A stretch of 57,679 nt of DNA, taken from assembly GCA_025456345.1 (NCBI GenBank), contig JALOKU010000015.1:1-57679 (forward strand). Direction: 5' to 3'. Positions 1 to 7,024 of this stretch are shown one piece after another. A model generated the notes under the pieces. The model was not told where the DNA came from. It made no database searches and saw nothing but the letters and a program-made list of their open reading frames with translations. The DNA comes from Vicinamibacterales bacterium (lineage in GTDB: Bacteria; Acidobacteriota; Vicinamibacteria; Vicinamibacterales; JAKQTR01). The number at the start of each line of letters is the position of its first letter. The first letter of the stretch is position 1. The translations under genes were made by a program, and so were the position numbers.

Positions 1-1
1 C

Positions 2-424
2 GCGCTCTACAAGATGTTCCCGAAGTCGATCGAGGTGCAGATGCAGAGCGGGAACGCCGGCGACTTCTGGTGCATCCAGGAAGACATCGCGGTGCCCGAT
101 ATGGAGGCGCGCCGCCCGCGCAAGCCCACCGAGAAGTGGGGCGGGGCCGAAGGCGATGCGCGGCGCATCCTCAATCTCACCGACGATTCGGAGAAACCGC
201 TCGGCGAGTGGAACACGATGATCGTCGAGGCCCGTGGCGACACCGTGACCGTCTGGGTGAACGGCACGCTCGTGAACCGCGGCCACGGGGCCACCGCGTC
301 GCAGGGCCGCATCGCGGTGCAGGCCGAAGGCACCGATGACGCCGGGGCCGAGGCGAACGTGCATGGGGCTGGCCGCCGCCGGCACCAACGGCTTCGCCGC
401 GTCAGCCCAAGTCCACTTCCGTGA
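2..424 (+). CDS. DUF1080 (3-keto-disaccharide hydrolase-like) protein, 3' part only
   Basis: The frame is open from the window edge, so the 5' end lies outside. The visible part carries the pattern usual for the second half of DUF1080 proteins: a stretch on a protein being found at the surface of a sandwich fold (FWCIQED), then GEWNTMIVEARGDTVTVWVNG and GRIAVQAEG. DUF1080 domains form a concanavalin-like sandwich, are normally secreted, and some hydrolyse 3-keto-glycosides; that role is family knowledge. The last 30 residues do not look like the usual ending (a phenylalanine-arginine-asparagine strand then a short leucine-proline tail) and are arginine and histidine rich, so a late frameshift after about base 330 is possible. 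Catalytic details cannot be judged from a partial gene. Confidence 0.75.
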   Translation, partial: ALYKMFPKSIEVQMQSGNAGDFWCIQEDIAVPDMEARRPRKPTEKWGGAEGDARRILNLTDDSEKPLGEWNTMIVEARGDTVTVWVNGTLVNRGHGATASQGRIAVQAEGTDDAGAEANVHGAGRRRHQRLRRVSPSPLP

Positions 425-481
425 ATCCCGGGGTCGTCACGTCCCGCCGGGCGGTGCGCAACGGCACGTGATGCTTCAGCC

Positions 482-1198
482 CTATCCGGGTGGTGGCAGA
501 AGGAGCAGGGCTTCACCAAGCCGCTTCAGGTCGGCAAGGAACTGGGACGGGTCCGGAGGATCGATCCACCTGATCACCCGCCAGTCGTCTTCCGATACCG
601 TCAGCAGCCGCCGCGCGAGATCGGGGGGGAACAAACCGGCTGCCTTGCTCGAGGCTGACGTCAGCGCCGGCCCGAGGGGCATGCCCCTTCGGCAGCAGAA
701 TCCCCAGATGTCGGCGACGTCCTTCGGTTCGTTCCGATCGGCCAGCGCCGTCAGCTTGTTCGCGAGGATGTTCTCGGCGGAATCCAGCCGGCCGAGCGTC
801 GGATGGTGAGACACCGCACCGACTCGAGAGGGCACGTCGTTGACGAGCTCGAGCTTGAGCACCATGTCAGCTGCGCCGACTTCAAGCCGGACGAATCTGG
901 ACTCCCGCAGCAGCACGCGGGTGGTCCATTCAGTGTGCCCGGCCAGCCTCGCGGTGACGCGATCGCTCCACAGCGAGAACAATGGCGCGTCGTTGACGAA
1001 GAAATCGAGGTCATCCGAGAACCGGTGGCCGAGATAGCCACGAGAGGCGGCCGTGCCACCGGTCAGGTAGAATCCGGTGTCGAGCGCGGCCATCTCGCGA
1101 AGCACGGCGTCCTGAAACGGATAGAGCCGATCGAAGAAGTAGGTGCTGTCCACGGGTGACCTAGACCAGATCGGGACGGTGTCGTGTGACCCATTCAA
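482..1198 (-). CDS. AbiEii/AbiGii-type nucleotidyltransferase (toxin-like)
   Basis: The protein (238 residues from the ATG at 1198) has the minimal nucleotidyltransferase signature of the AbiEii toxin family: a Gly-Gly-Thr (residues 47-49) followed by SDDLDFF (61-67), whose aspartates would bind metal, then a hydrophobic LKLELVNDV strand with further acidic residues and an ENILANKLTALADRNEPKDVADIW helix typical of the family. AbiEii proteins transfer nucleotides to RNA or tRNA and are paired with an antitoxin. The preceding small gene ends at 1161, inside this reading frame, so translation may instead begin at a GTG at 1153, which has an AGGT about eight bases upstream and gives 223 residues. 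The two genes are clearly co-transcribed. Toxicity is inferred only. Confidence 0.8.
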   Translation of the reverse strand: MNGSHDTVPIWSRSPVDSTYFFDRLYPFQDAVLREMAALDTGFYLTGGTAASRGYLGHRFSDDLDFFVNDAPLFSLWSDRVTARLAGHTEWTTRVLLRESRFVRLEVGAADMVLKLELVNDVPSRVGAVSHHPTLGRLDSAENILANKLTALADRNEPKDVADIWGFCCRRGMPLGPALTSASSKAAGLFPPDLARRLLTVSEDDWRVIRWIDPPDPSQFLADLKRLGEALLLLPPPG

Positions 1199-1445
1199 CG
1201 AGGAAGTCGAGTCCGCGGCGCCGGGTGACCGACCGAACCCGGACGCGCCAGGTCGGCCAGTCGCGAACGAGGGCTCGGATGCTGAGAAATTCGCGAATCT
1301 GTTCGTACGACGCGTAGTCCAACAGGCGAGTGGCCGCCCAATCCCGGTCCAACCGTCCGATCGGCGCGCCTCCTGCGAGGATCGCGCGGAACGCCGCCTC
1401 GTCGATGTCGTAGTCCCAGACGAATGTCAGCCGTCCGTTTGACAT
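1161..1445 (-). CDS. Small partner protein of AbiEii-like gene (putative antitoxin)
   Basis: A 94-residue protein (97 if the ATG at 1454 is used) begins MSNGRLTF and ends EWVTRHRPDLV. It has the layout of the small DUF6922-type proteins found immediately before AbiEii-like nucleotidyltransferases: an FVWDYD motif near the N-terminus, a middle segment with a conserved DY..YEQIREFL helix and a C-terminal tryptophan-containing helix. The stop codon falls at or inside the start region of the downstream gene, the usual arrangement for a toxin-antitoxin pair. Codon use and GC match the neighbours. The antitoxin role is inferred from context; I am sure of the coding potential but only moderately sure of the family. 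Confidence 0.65.
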   Translation of the reverse strand: MSNGRLTFVWDYDIDEAAFRAILAGGAPIGRLDRDWAATRLLDYASYEQIREFLSIRALVRDWPTWRVRVRSVTRRRGLDFLVEWVTRHRPDLV

Positions 1446-1666
1446 GATCGTCATGCGCTTCGCCGCAGCCTCCGGAGTCTTCGTCCCGACCGTGCTGCGG
1501 GTGTCAGCCGTAGGATGGCACGGAGTCCGCCGTCCAGCAAGTTCCCGGCGGTGCCGGCGTGCCGCTGCCTCGATTGTGCAGTCCTGCCCCGGCTGGGCAT
1601 TCTCCGCGCGCTGAACGCCGTCTGCAGCCTGCCCCCCAGGGGCCGCCCGAGAGGGTGGCCCTCGCT

Positions 1667-3064
1667 CTATCGGGCTGTTTCCGGCATTGCCGGCAGCGTC
1701 TGCCGGCTGCCCATCAGCGCAGGCCTGAGGCTCAGCTGCCCCTGACGCGACTTGTCGATCGAGAGGCCCAGGATTCGCGCGACTTCCTGCGGGGCGTGGA
1801 ATCCCATGGAGTTCTCGGCCTCGCAGTAGTCCAGCAGGAACTGGGCGTGGCGCTGGAACTTGCGCGCGGCGGCGAGGTGCTCGTCGGTCGCGCCAGCTGC
1901 CCTTGCCGCCTTGATGTCGCCGATGAGCGCGACCAGCGCGTCCATCGCGACATTGCGCAACTGCATCGTGCGGTCCTGGATCTGCTCGGCCCGAGCCTTC
2001 AGTTCCTCCTCGGACCACTTGTGGCACGTCTGGCACGCGCGGTTGATGTTGAGCAGCGGGCTCCGGACGTGGTGATCGCTGATCTTGAACGCGCCTTCGC
2101 GCCGGTAGGGCATGTGGCAGTCGGCGCACGCCACCCCTGACCTGGCGTGAATGCCTTGATTCCAGGTCTCGAACTCCGGGTGCTGCGCTTTCAGGACCTC
2201 GGCGCCGGTCTCGGCGTGGACCCAGTCCTTGTGCCCGACTTCGTCGTAGTACTCGAGCATCTTCTCGACGTTCAGGCCCTTGGCCCACGGGAAGACCAGG
2301 CGCTTCTCCGGTCCCTTGAAGTAGTACTCGACGTGACACTGCCCGCACACGAACGACCGCATTTCCTGCCGGGTCGCCATCGTGTTGACGTCGTAGTCGG
2401 CCACGCCCCGTGACGCCTTGTACGCACGCATGCCTTCGATGAAGGCCTGGCGCGTCACCCGGAGCTGCATCGTGGCGGGATCGTGGCAGTCGATGCACGC
2501 CACGGGGTACTTCACGTGAGTGCGGGCCTCGGTGTAGGGCATGGCGTTCATCGCCTCGAAACCCTTCACGATGTCGCCGCCGCCCAGCTTCCTGGTCGGG
2601 ACGTACACCGAGGCGTGACACTGCATGCAGGCGCCGGGCTGCTTGGTCGCCTGCTGACGCGCGGTGAACGTCTGATCGTCCAGCATGAACGCGTGCCCGC
2701 GCTCCTCCCGGAAGTCCACGGCGAACGCGTACCCCGCCCACATCGTTTTCAGCCGTGGATCCTTCTCCAGCCTCGATTGCGCCACGACGCTTCGCGGATC
2801 GGCCTGCGTCGGCGTGCGCGGCATCGCCTCGCTGCCGCCGTACTTCGTCCGCTCCTGGTCGGTGGTGCTCCGGTAGCCGTCGTGCTGCAGCGGGAAGTTC
2901 TTGCCCCACACCTCGGGGTCGTCCGTGTCGTCGGTGAGGTCGACGACGCGGAAGAACGGGTTCTTCGCTTCCTGCTTGCGTTCGGCGACATTCAGCAGCA
3001 GCGCCGTCAGGGAGCCGACGACAACCGTGGTGACCGCAGCAGTGATGAGGATGAGCCGTTTCAT
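1667..3064 (-). CDS. nrfA: Cytochrome c nitrite reductase, catalytic pentahaem subunit NrfA
   Basis: NrfA reduces nitrite to ammonium with six electrons in the periplasm, receiving them from the quinol pool through NrfH. The protein has 465 residues, close to the family norm, with an N-terminal hydrophobic helix (residues 4-26) as signal or anchor. Five haem motifs are visible: CMQCH (136-140), CIDCH (180-184), CGQCH (230-234), CADCH (303-307) and CQTCH (334-338). The active-site segments are recognisable: Tyr in CHVEYYF, Lys in FPWAKG and His in KAQHPEFETW. The first motif ends in His instead of the Lys of Escherichia coli NrfA (CxxCK); this CxxCH version is known in other NrfA lineages and does not need a dedicated lysine-haem lyase. 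It follows nrfH with 27 bases between them. Confidence 0.93.
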   Translation of the reverse strand: MKRLILITAAVTTVVVGSLTALLLNVAERKQEAKNPFFRVVDLTDDTDDPEVWGKNFPLQHDGYRSTTDQERTKYGGSEAMPRTPTQADPRSVVAQSRLEKDPRLKTMWAGYAFAVDFREERGHAFMLDDQTFTARQQATKQPGACMQCHASVYVPTRKLGGGDIVKGFEAMNAMPYTEARTHVKYPVACIDCHDPATMQLRVTRQAFIEGMRAYKASRGVADYDVNTMATRQEMRSFVCGQCHVEYYFKGPEKRLVFPWAKGLNVEKMLEYYDEVGHKDWVHAETGAEVLKAQHPEFETWNQGIHARSGVACADCHMPYRREGAFKISDHHVRSPLLNINRACQTCHKWSEEELKARAEQIQDRTMQLRNVAMDALVALIGDIKAARAAGATDEHLAAARKFQRHAQFLLDYCEAENSMGFHAPQEVARILGLSIDKSRQGQLSLRPALMGSRQTLPAMPETAR

Positions 3065-3091
3065 GATGGCCTTGTTCCTTGCCCCTTGCCC

Positions 3092-3574
3092 CTAGTGCTG
3101 GTGCCCCACGTCTCTGTGGCACCTGATGCAGCTGATGCTCTCGGGAGATTGTCCGGCCTGCATGGTCTCGACCATGTCGGCGTGGCATTTCAGGCACGCG
3201 CCTTCGGTGACGCGGCTGTTGCGCCAGGTGATCTGCAGAGGGTCGGGATACCCGCCCAGCGTGAACGCGTACGAGTGCCAGAACCCGTTGAGTCCCTTGG
3301 TCAGGTATTTCGGCCCGAGCCCATGGGGCGTGTGGCAGTCGTTGCAGACAGCCACCGCCCGGTGGCTGGACTTCTGCCACGCGTCGTACTGGTCGTTCAT
3401 GATGTGGCAGTTGGCGCAGGCCGCCGGGTCGTTCGTGAGATAGGAGGCGCCGCGCGCGTAGACGAACGTGAAGCCCCCGATGCCGCCGGCGAGCCCGAGC
3501 GCCACGCCGATCGCGATCCCGATCATCCGCCCGCGAACGCCGCGCTTCGTGGAACCGCCCGCAGCCGCCATCAT
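3092..3574 (-). CDS. nrfH: Cytochrome c nitrite reductase small subunit NrfH (tetrahaem quinol dehydrogenase)
   Basis: NrfH, of the NapC/NirT family, is anchored in the inner membrane, oxidises quinol and passes electrons to NrfA. The 160-residue protein has a short charged N-terminus, one transmembrane helix (about residues 17-40) and four haem-binding motifs: CANCH (53-57), CNDCH (77-81), CLKCH (127-131) and CIRCH (149-153). The segment after the first motif (IMNDQYDAW) supplies the methionine that ligates haem 1 in this family. It is the first gene of the nrfHA unit on this strand. Upstream lies a non-coding stretch with a repeat, so a promoter there is likely but I cannot point to it. Confidence 0.92.
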   Translation of the reverse strand: MMAAAGGSTKRGVRGRMIGIAIGVALGLAGGIGGFTFVYARGASYLTNDPAACANCHIMNDQYDAWQKSSHRAVAVCNDCHTPHGLGPKYLTKGLNGFWHSYAFTLGGYPDPLQITWRNSRVTEGACLKCHADMVETMQAGQSPESISCIRCHRDVGHQH

Positions 3575-3655
3575 CGCCAGGATTCTAACCCCTCGACCAT
3601 CGAACGGCTATGACGCGGATCACATCGCGCCGGCAACCCGCGGCGCCGGGACCGC

Positions 3656-3801
3656 TCAATCCGGATCGGCCGGCGTCGCAGCCGGCCCCCGCTCGTCGCG
3701 CGCCACGTGCTGCGCGAAGACCTCGAGGCGCGCGATCACGTTCGGGGGGTAGGGCTGGCCGTCGTTTTCGAGGGCGAGCACGGGGTATCCGCGCGCCCTC
3801 G
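3656..3801 (-). pseudogene. Isolated C-terminal fragment of an unidentified protein
   Basis: Read on the minus strand, about 48 codons ending in a TGA at 3656-3658 look like genuine protein: GYPVLALENDGQPYPPNVIA followed by a helix ending in a proline-rich tail. The order of residues is typical of a C-terminal strand-turn-helix. No start codon, ribosome site or rest of the gene is present. The open part breaks off where repeat copy A begins (3812), which suggests loss of the upstream portion near the repeat. I do not recognise the parent family. Confidence 0.35.
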
Positions 3802-3811
3802 CCCAGGGGGC

Positions 3812-3936
3812 TGTGTCCGGGAATCCGGAGTCCCGCTGTCACGCTGGAACAGGGCCCCCATGGACTGAGCACGCAGGGGATGTTCACCTGGGCACGCCGG
3901 CAGGACAGGGCCACGCGCGTATGCGTCCAATCGTCC
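3812..3936 (+). repeat. 125-bp dispersed repeat, copy A
   Basis: This segment matches 6837-6961 in the same orientation without gaps; I count about 17 mismatches in 125 positions (about 86 percent identity). Shared blocks include GCTGTCACGC, GGAACAGGGCCCCCA, TTCACCTGGGCACG and GGCAGGACAGGGCCACGC. Mismatches are spread over all codon positions, so it does not look coding. Both copies lie in gene-poor gaps. Confidence 0.8.
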
Positions 3937-4023
3937 GCGGCCGGTACGGCGAGATTCACCGGCGGGGATTCCGCGTCGCCGCCGACCGCGGATGAACCTG
4001 TCGTTCCTGCTGAAGTCAGGACA

Positions 4024-4386
4024 TTACGGCGCGGGCGGCGGCTCGGTCGGGCCGGCCGGCTTCGACAACGCCGGCTCGGATGGCGGCGCGTCGGACGGCG
4101 GTGGCGGCGGTTCCGGGGCCGCGGGCGATGACGTGGCGACGGCCTCCCGCTGGACGGCAATGCTGCAGTTGGTGACCAGCGCGACGATCGCGCCCACCGC
4201 GGCAAGAATCGGCGCGCCGACCGTGCCGACGACGCCCACCGTCAGCGGGAACTCCGCGATCGAGCGGTCGCCCTGCCGGATGACGATCCGGCGGACGTTC
4301 CCCTCGTGGATCAGCGACTTGACCCGTTCGAGCAGCTCGCCGCTCTCGCCCTTGATCGTCTCCCACCAGGTGCGTTGCTCGGCCAT
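4024..4386 (-). CDS. DUF4342 domain protein
   Basis: The 120-residue protein starts MAEQRTWWETIKGESGELLE and contains the whole DUF4342 pattern: a helix with VKSLIHEGNVRRIVIR, an FPLTVGVVGTVGAPILAAVG membrane-like segment and ALVTNCSIAV. The last 35 residues are a proline, serine and alanine rich tail. DUF4342 proteins are small, probably membrane-associated, and of unknown function. The start is clear because the family consensus begins here. The gene stands alone, downstream of nrfHA on the same strand but separated from it by the repeat region. Confidence 0.85.
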   Translation of the reverse strand: MAEQRTWWETIKGESGELLERVKSLIHEGNVRRIVIRQGDRSIAEFPLTVGVVGTVGAPILAAVGAIVALVTNCSIAVQREAVATSSPAAPEPPPPPSDAPPSEPALSKPAGPTEPPPAP

Positions 4387-4509
4387 GCTTTGCCCTCACT
4401 AGAGATGACGAGGACACGGGCCTGGAGGTTCGGCCCGGATCAGGAGCTGGTCGCTGGCGCCCAAGCCCCGGCAGACGCTTGCCAGAGTCAACCAGGTGAC
4501 AGAAACGGT

Positions 4510-4646
4510 GCATCGACAGCGGCCGTCTTGCGTATCGGGCCGTAGACGGCAAGCAACTGAAAGCGATTCGGGCTCTGGTTCGTGATCCAAATCCAGCAGT
4601 TCAGGCGGCCGCCACCAGGGCCCTCGAAAGCCTGAAGGTCAAGTAG
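4510..4646 (+). pseudogene. Possible HEAT-repeat protein fragment
   Basis: A short plus-strand frame ending at the TAG at 4644-4646 reads as one HEAT-type helical repeat: a helix GKQLKAIRALVRD, then PNPAVQAAATRALESLKVK. Alternating alanine and leucine with the Asp-Pro-Asn-Pro turn is characteristic. There is no start codon or ribosome site, and upstream the frame is closed by TGA near 4490. It appears to be a decayed remnant. The rest of the 4387-4697 gap shows nothing I can name. Confidence 0.35.
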
Positions 4647-4697
4647 ACGACGAGCGCGCCGGACCTGCTGCCCCCCACGGCAATCCGGGGACAGGCT

Positions 4698-6260
4698 TCA
4701 CCAGCGGAACGCCGTGTTCGCCGCGGCGGTGGACAATCGATCCGCCAGTTGCTGCGCCACGCGCTGATCCAGATAGGGAATGTCTATCCGGTGCGAGAAC
4801 TCGCCGGCGCGGGCCGTGTCGACCTTGACGCGTGCCATGGCGGCGCGGCGGTCGAACGGGGACTGGTGCATCGACACCACCTGGATCTTGTTGATGCGCG
4901 CCACGGTGACCTGACGCCAGATCCAGCCGCTCTTCATCAGCACCACTTCTTCGCCTTCGACCCAGCCGAGATGCTGCACGTACTTGCGCGTGGACAGGGT
5001 CAGCCACGGCAGCAGCACCACCAGCACGGCGAGCGCGACCCAGCCGCTGGCCGTGGCCAGCAGCGAGGTGAGCACCGTGAGGACGACCAGCACCGGCTTC
5101 ATGGCCCGCCGGAAGGCGCGGGGATGCACGCTCTGCCAGGCCACGGCGCCGTAGTCGAACCCCGGCAACACCTGCTGCAGCAATCGCGGCAAGGCCTCGA
5201 CGCGGATGAGCGGCGCCAGCCACTCGCGCGCGTGTGCGGCGCTGCCACCGCCGGCGCCGCCGGCGGTCTCCACCCGCACCGAGGCGCGGTCGAGCCACCG
5301 GTGCAGCAGGCCGGTGCGGATGTTGATGGTCTGCACGCGCCGGATCGGCACCATGGCCGACACGCGCGTGATGAGCCCGTACTCGGTGCGCAGATCCTCG
5401 TCGACGCGCGTGAGGCGGAAGTCGTAGAATCGCATCAGCGCCCAACCCATCGAGACGATGCGCACGACCACCAGGAACGCCGCGATGCCCGCCAGCGCCA
5501 TCCACAACGGCGCCACCGGCAGCGGCCCATCGCCGAAGATGGCCCGGAACAGGTCGCGAAAGAAGCCGCGGCCCAGCGAGTCGTCGGCGAAGTAGCGGCC
5601 CACCAGACGGTCGAGCAGGCCGGACTCCCACCCCGCGCCGAAGGCGGCGCCGATGACGACCATGCCTTTGTTCTGGATGAAGCCGAACAGCAGCAAATCT
5701 CTCAAATCCAGATGCAGCAGCTCGGGTTGGGCAGAAAGCACGGGGGGCTCGGGGTGCGCAGGGGGCACGGCGTGCGCAGGTTGCTCGACGTGCGCGTGGC
5801 GCGAGCTGAACACACGGCTCCGGATCTCGTCGAAGGCCGCTCGCGGGAGGACGCTCAGGCGGGCTTCCTCTTCCTCGCCGCCGCCCGTCTCGACGCGGAC
5901 TTCGACGACGGAGAAAAGGCGGTGGAAGACGTTCTGGACGGCGTCCACGTTCTGGATGCGCGCGTACGGGATGTGACGTTCGTGGCGAAACAGCAGGCCC
6001 CAGCGGATCACGAACTCGCGCTCGTCGTAGCGCAAGCGGAACGTCAGGTAGCGGAACACGGACACCGCCGCGGCGGGCACGAACAGGACCAGCAGCCACC
6101 CCTCCCAACCCTCCGGTATGCCGCCGAACATGCCGCCCGGGCCGCCGCCGAACCCGGAGATGCCGAAGATCAACAGCACCGCAGGCAGGGCGAAGTTCCT
6201 GGCGTGGCGCGCCAGGTCGAAGACGAGCGTGGCCGGGTGCAGCCGCTGCTCAGACGGCAT
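4698..6260 (-). CDS. PH-domain (bPH2) membrane protein, YdbT-like
   Basis: The 520-residue protein begins MPSEQRLHPATLVFDLARHA and contains three copies of the bacterial PH-like (bPH2) unit. Each unit combines transmembrane helices with a strand pattern such as RYDEREFVIRWGLL or RIQNVDAVQNVFHRLF followed by V.VETGGG. Strong hydrophobic pairs are at about residues 20-60, 165-185, 230-270 and 365-400. YdbT-type proteins are found in many bacteria beside a smaller YdbS-type partner, as here; their biochemical role is not settled, though a membrane stress or export role has been proposed. The start overlaps the upstream partner by 11 bases, which implies translational coupling. A low-complexity Pro-rich spacer (about residues 150-170) separates the first two units. 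Confidence 0.85.
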   Translation of the reverse strand: MPSEQRLHPATLVFDLARHARNFALPAVLLIFGISGFGGGPGGMFGGIPEGWEGWLLVLFVPAAAVSVFRYLTFRLRYDEREFVIRWGLLFRHERHIPYARIQNVDAVQNVFHRLFSVVEVRVETGGGEEEEARLSVLPRAAFDEIRSRVFSSRHAHVEQPAHAVPPAHPEPPVLSAQPELLHLDLRDLLLFGFIQNKGMVVIGAAFGAGWESGLLDRLVGRYFADDSLGRGFFRDLFRAIFGDGPLPVAPLWMALAGIAAFLVVVRIVSMGWALMRFYDFRLTRVDEDLRTEYGLITRVSAMVPIRRVQTINIRTGLLHRWLDRASVRVETAGGAGGGSAAHAREWLAPLIRVEALPRLLQQVLPGFDYGAVAWQSVHPRAFRRAMKPVLVVLTVLTSLLATASGWVALAVLVVLLPWLTLSTRKYVQHLGWVEGEEVVLMKSGWIWRQVTVARINKIQVVSMHQSPFDRRAAMARVKVDTARAGEFSHRIDIPYLDQRVAQQLADRLSTAAANTAFRW

Positions 6261-6756
6261 CGCCCGCCCCCGACGGCAGGAGGTGCTTGCGGATGGCGAG
6301 CGCGCGGCCGTGCTCGAGGCCGTCCAGCGCCACGTTGGCGTGGTCGGTGCCGGCCGTGTGGACGACCAGCGTGCCGAGTGCGAAGCGGCGCTCGATCGGC
6401 CCCTGCGTGACGTCGATGTGCTGCACGCGCGACTTCGGCACGTTGATGACGACACGCCAGTAGACGCCGCGGCGGATCTCGATGCCCTGCTCGTCCACGC
6501 GGTAGAAGGTGCGCGAGTAGGTGCGCGCCGGCCAGCGGAACGCGTGCCAGGCGCCGAGTCCGGTCAGGACCGCCCACAACAGCAGGAGACCGATCCGAGC
6601 CGCGCCGCTGAGCGAATCGCCCATCAGCATGCCGATGAGCAGGCCGGCGAGTGACCAGACGGCGATGCCGACCAGCAGGATGGAGCCGGTCACCTGGCGC
6701 AGGCGAATCACGCGGGGATCGAGCTGGTGATCCTGGCCGTCGGCGATGTCGGACAT
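6250..6756 (-). CDS. PH-domain (bPH2) membrane protein, YdbS-like
   Basis: A 168-residue protein with two transmembrane helices (about residues 20-40 and 48-70) followed by a single bPH2 domain: RTFYRVDEQGIEIRRGVYWR, then NVPKSRVQHIDVTQGPIERRFALGTLVVHTAG. This is the standard form of the smaller partner of the YdbT family. It precedes and overlaps the larger gene by 11 bases, so the two are one operon. No enzyme motif is present. The start is the first ATG in frame and matches the usual family N-terminus. Confidence 0.85.
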   Translation of the reverse strand: MSDIADGQDHQLDPRVIRLRQVTGSILLVGIAVWSLAGLLIGMLMGDSLSGAARIGLLLLWAVLTGLGAWHAFRWPARTYSRTFYRVDEQGIEIRRGVYWRVVINVPKSRVQHIDVTQGPIERRFALGTLVVHTAGTDHANVALDGLEHGRALAIRKHLLPSGAGDAV

Positions 6757-6836
6757 GGGGCCATTCTACCCGCGACGATCTTCGGCACGTTCGTCATCGG
6801 ACAGCCGATCCGCTGACGGTCGCGCCCCAGTACTTC

Positions 6837-6961
6837 TGTGTCCGGGCGTCCGGAGCCCCGCTGTCACGCCGGAACAGGGCCCCCAGGGACGGGGCATGCT
6901 GGTGCTGTTCACCTGGGCACGTCGGCAGGACAGGGCCACGCACGAGTGCTTCCTATCGTCC
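6837..6961 (+). repeat. 125-bp dispersed repeat, copy B
   Basis: Direct repeat of 3812-3936, same length and no gaps. This copy lies between the PH-domain pair and the amidohydrolase gene, ending 63 bases before the latter's ATG. The 268-base gap 6757-7024 holds no other recognisable element. Confidence 0.8.
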
Positions 6962-7024
6962 CTGGACAGGGCGGGACGCCGCCGCGCAGGTATAATCCCG
7001 GACGGTCAACCCCAGGAGCTGCAC

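Noticed and set aside
3812-3936. Conserved small peptide in the 125-bp repeat (MSGNPESRCHAGTGPP and MSGRPEPRCHAGTGPP)
   Set aside because: Mismatches fall equally in all codon positions and other frames are equally open, so similarity reflects DNA repetition, not a peptide.
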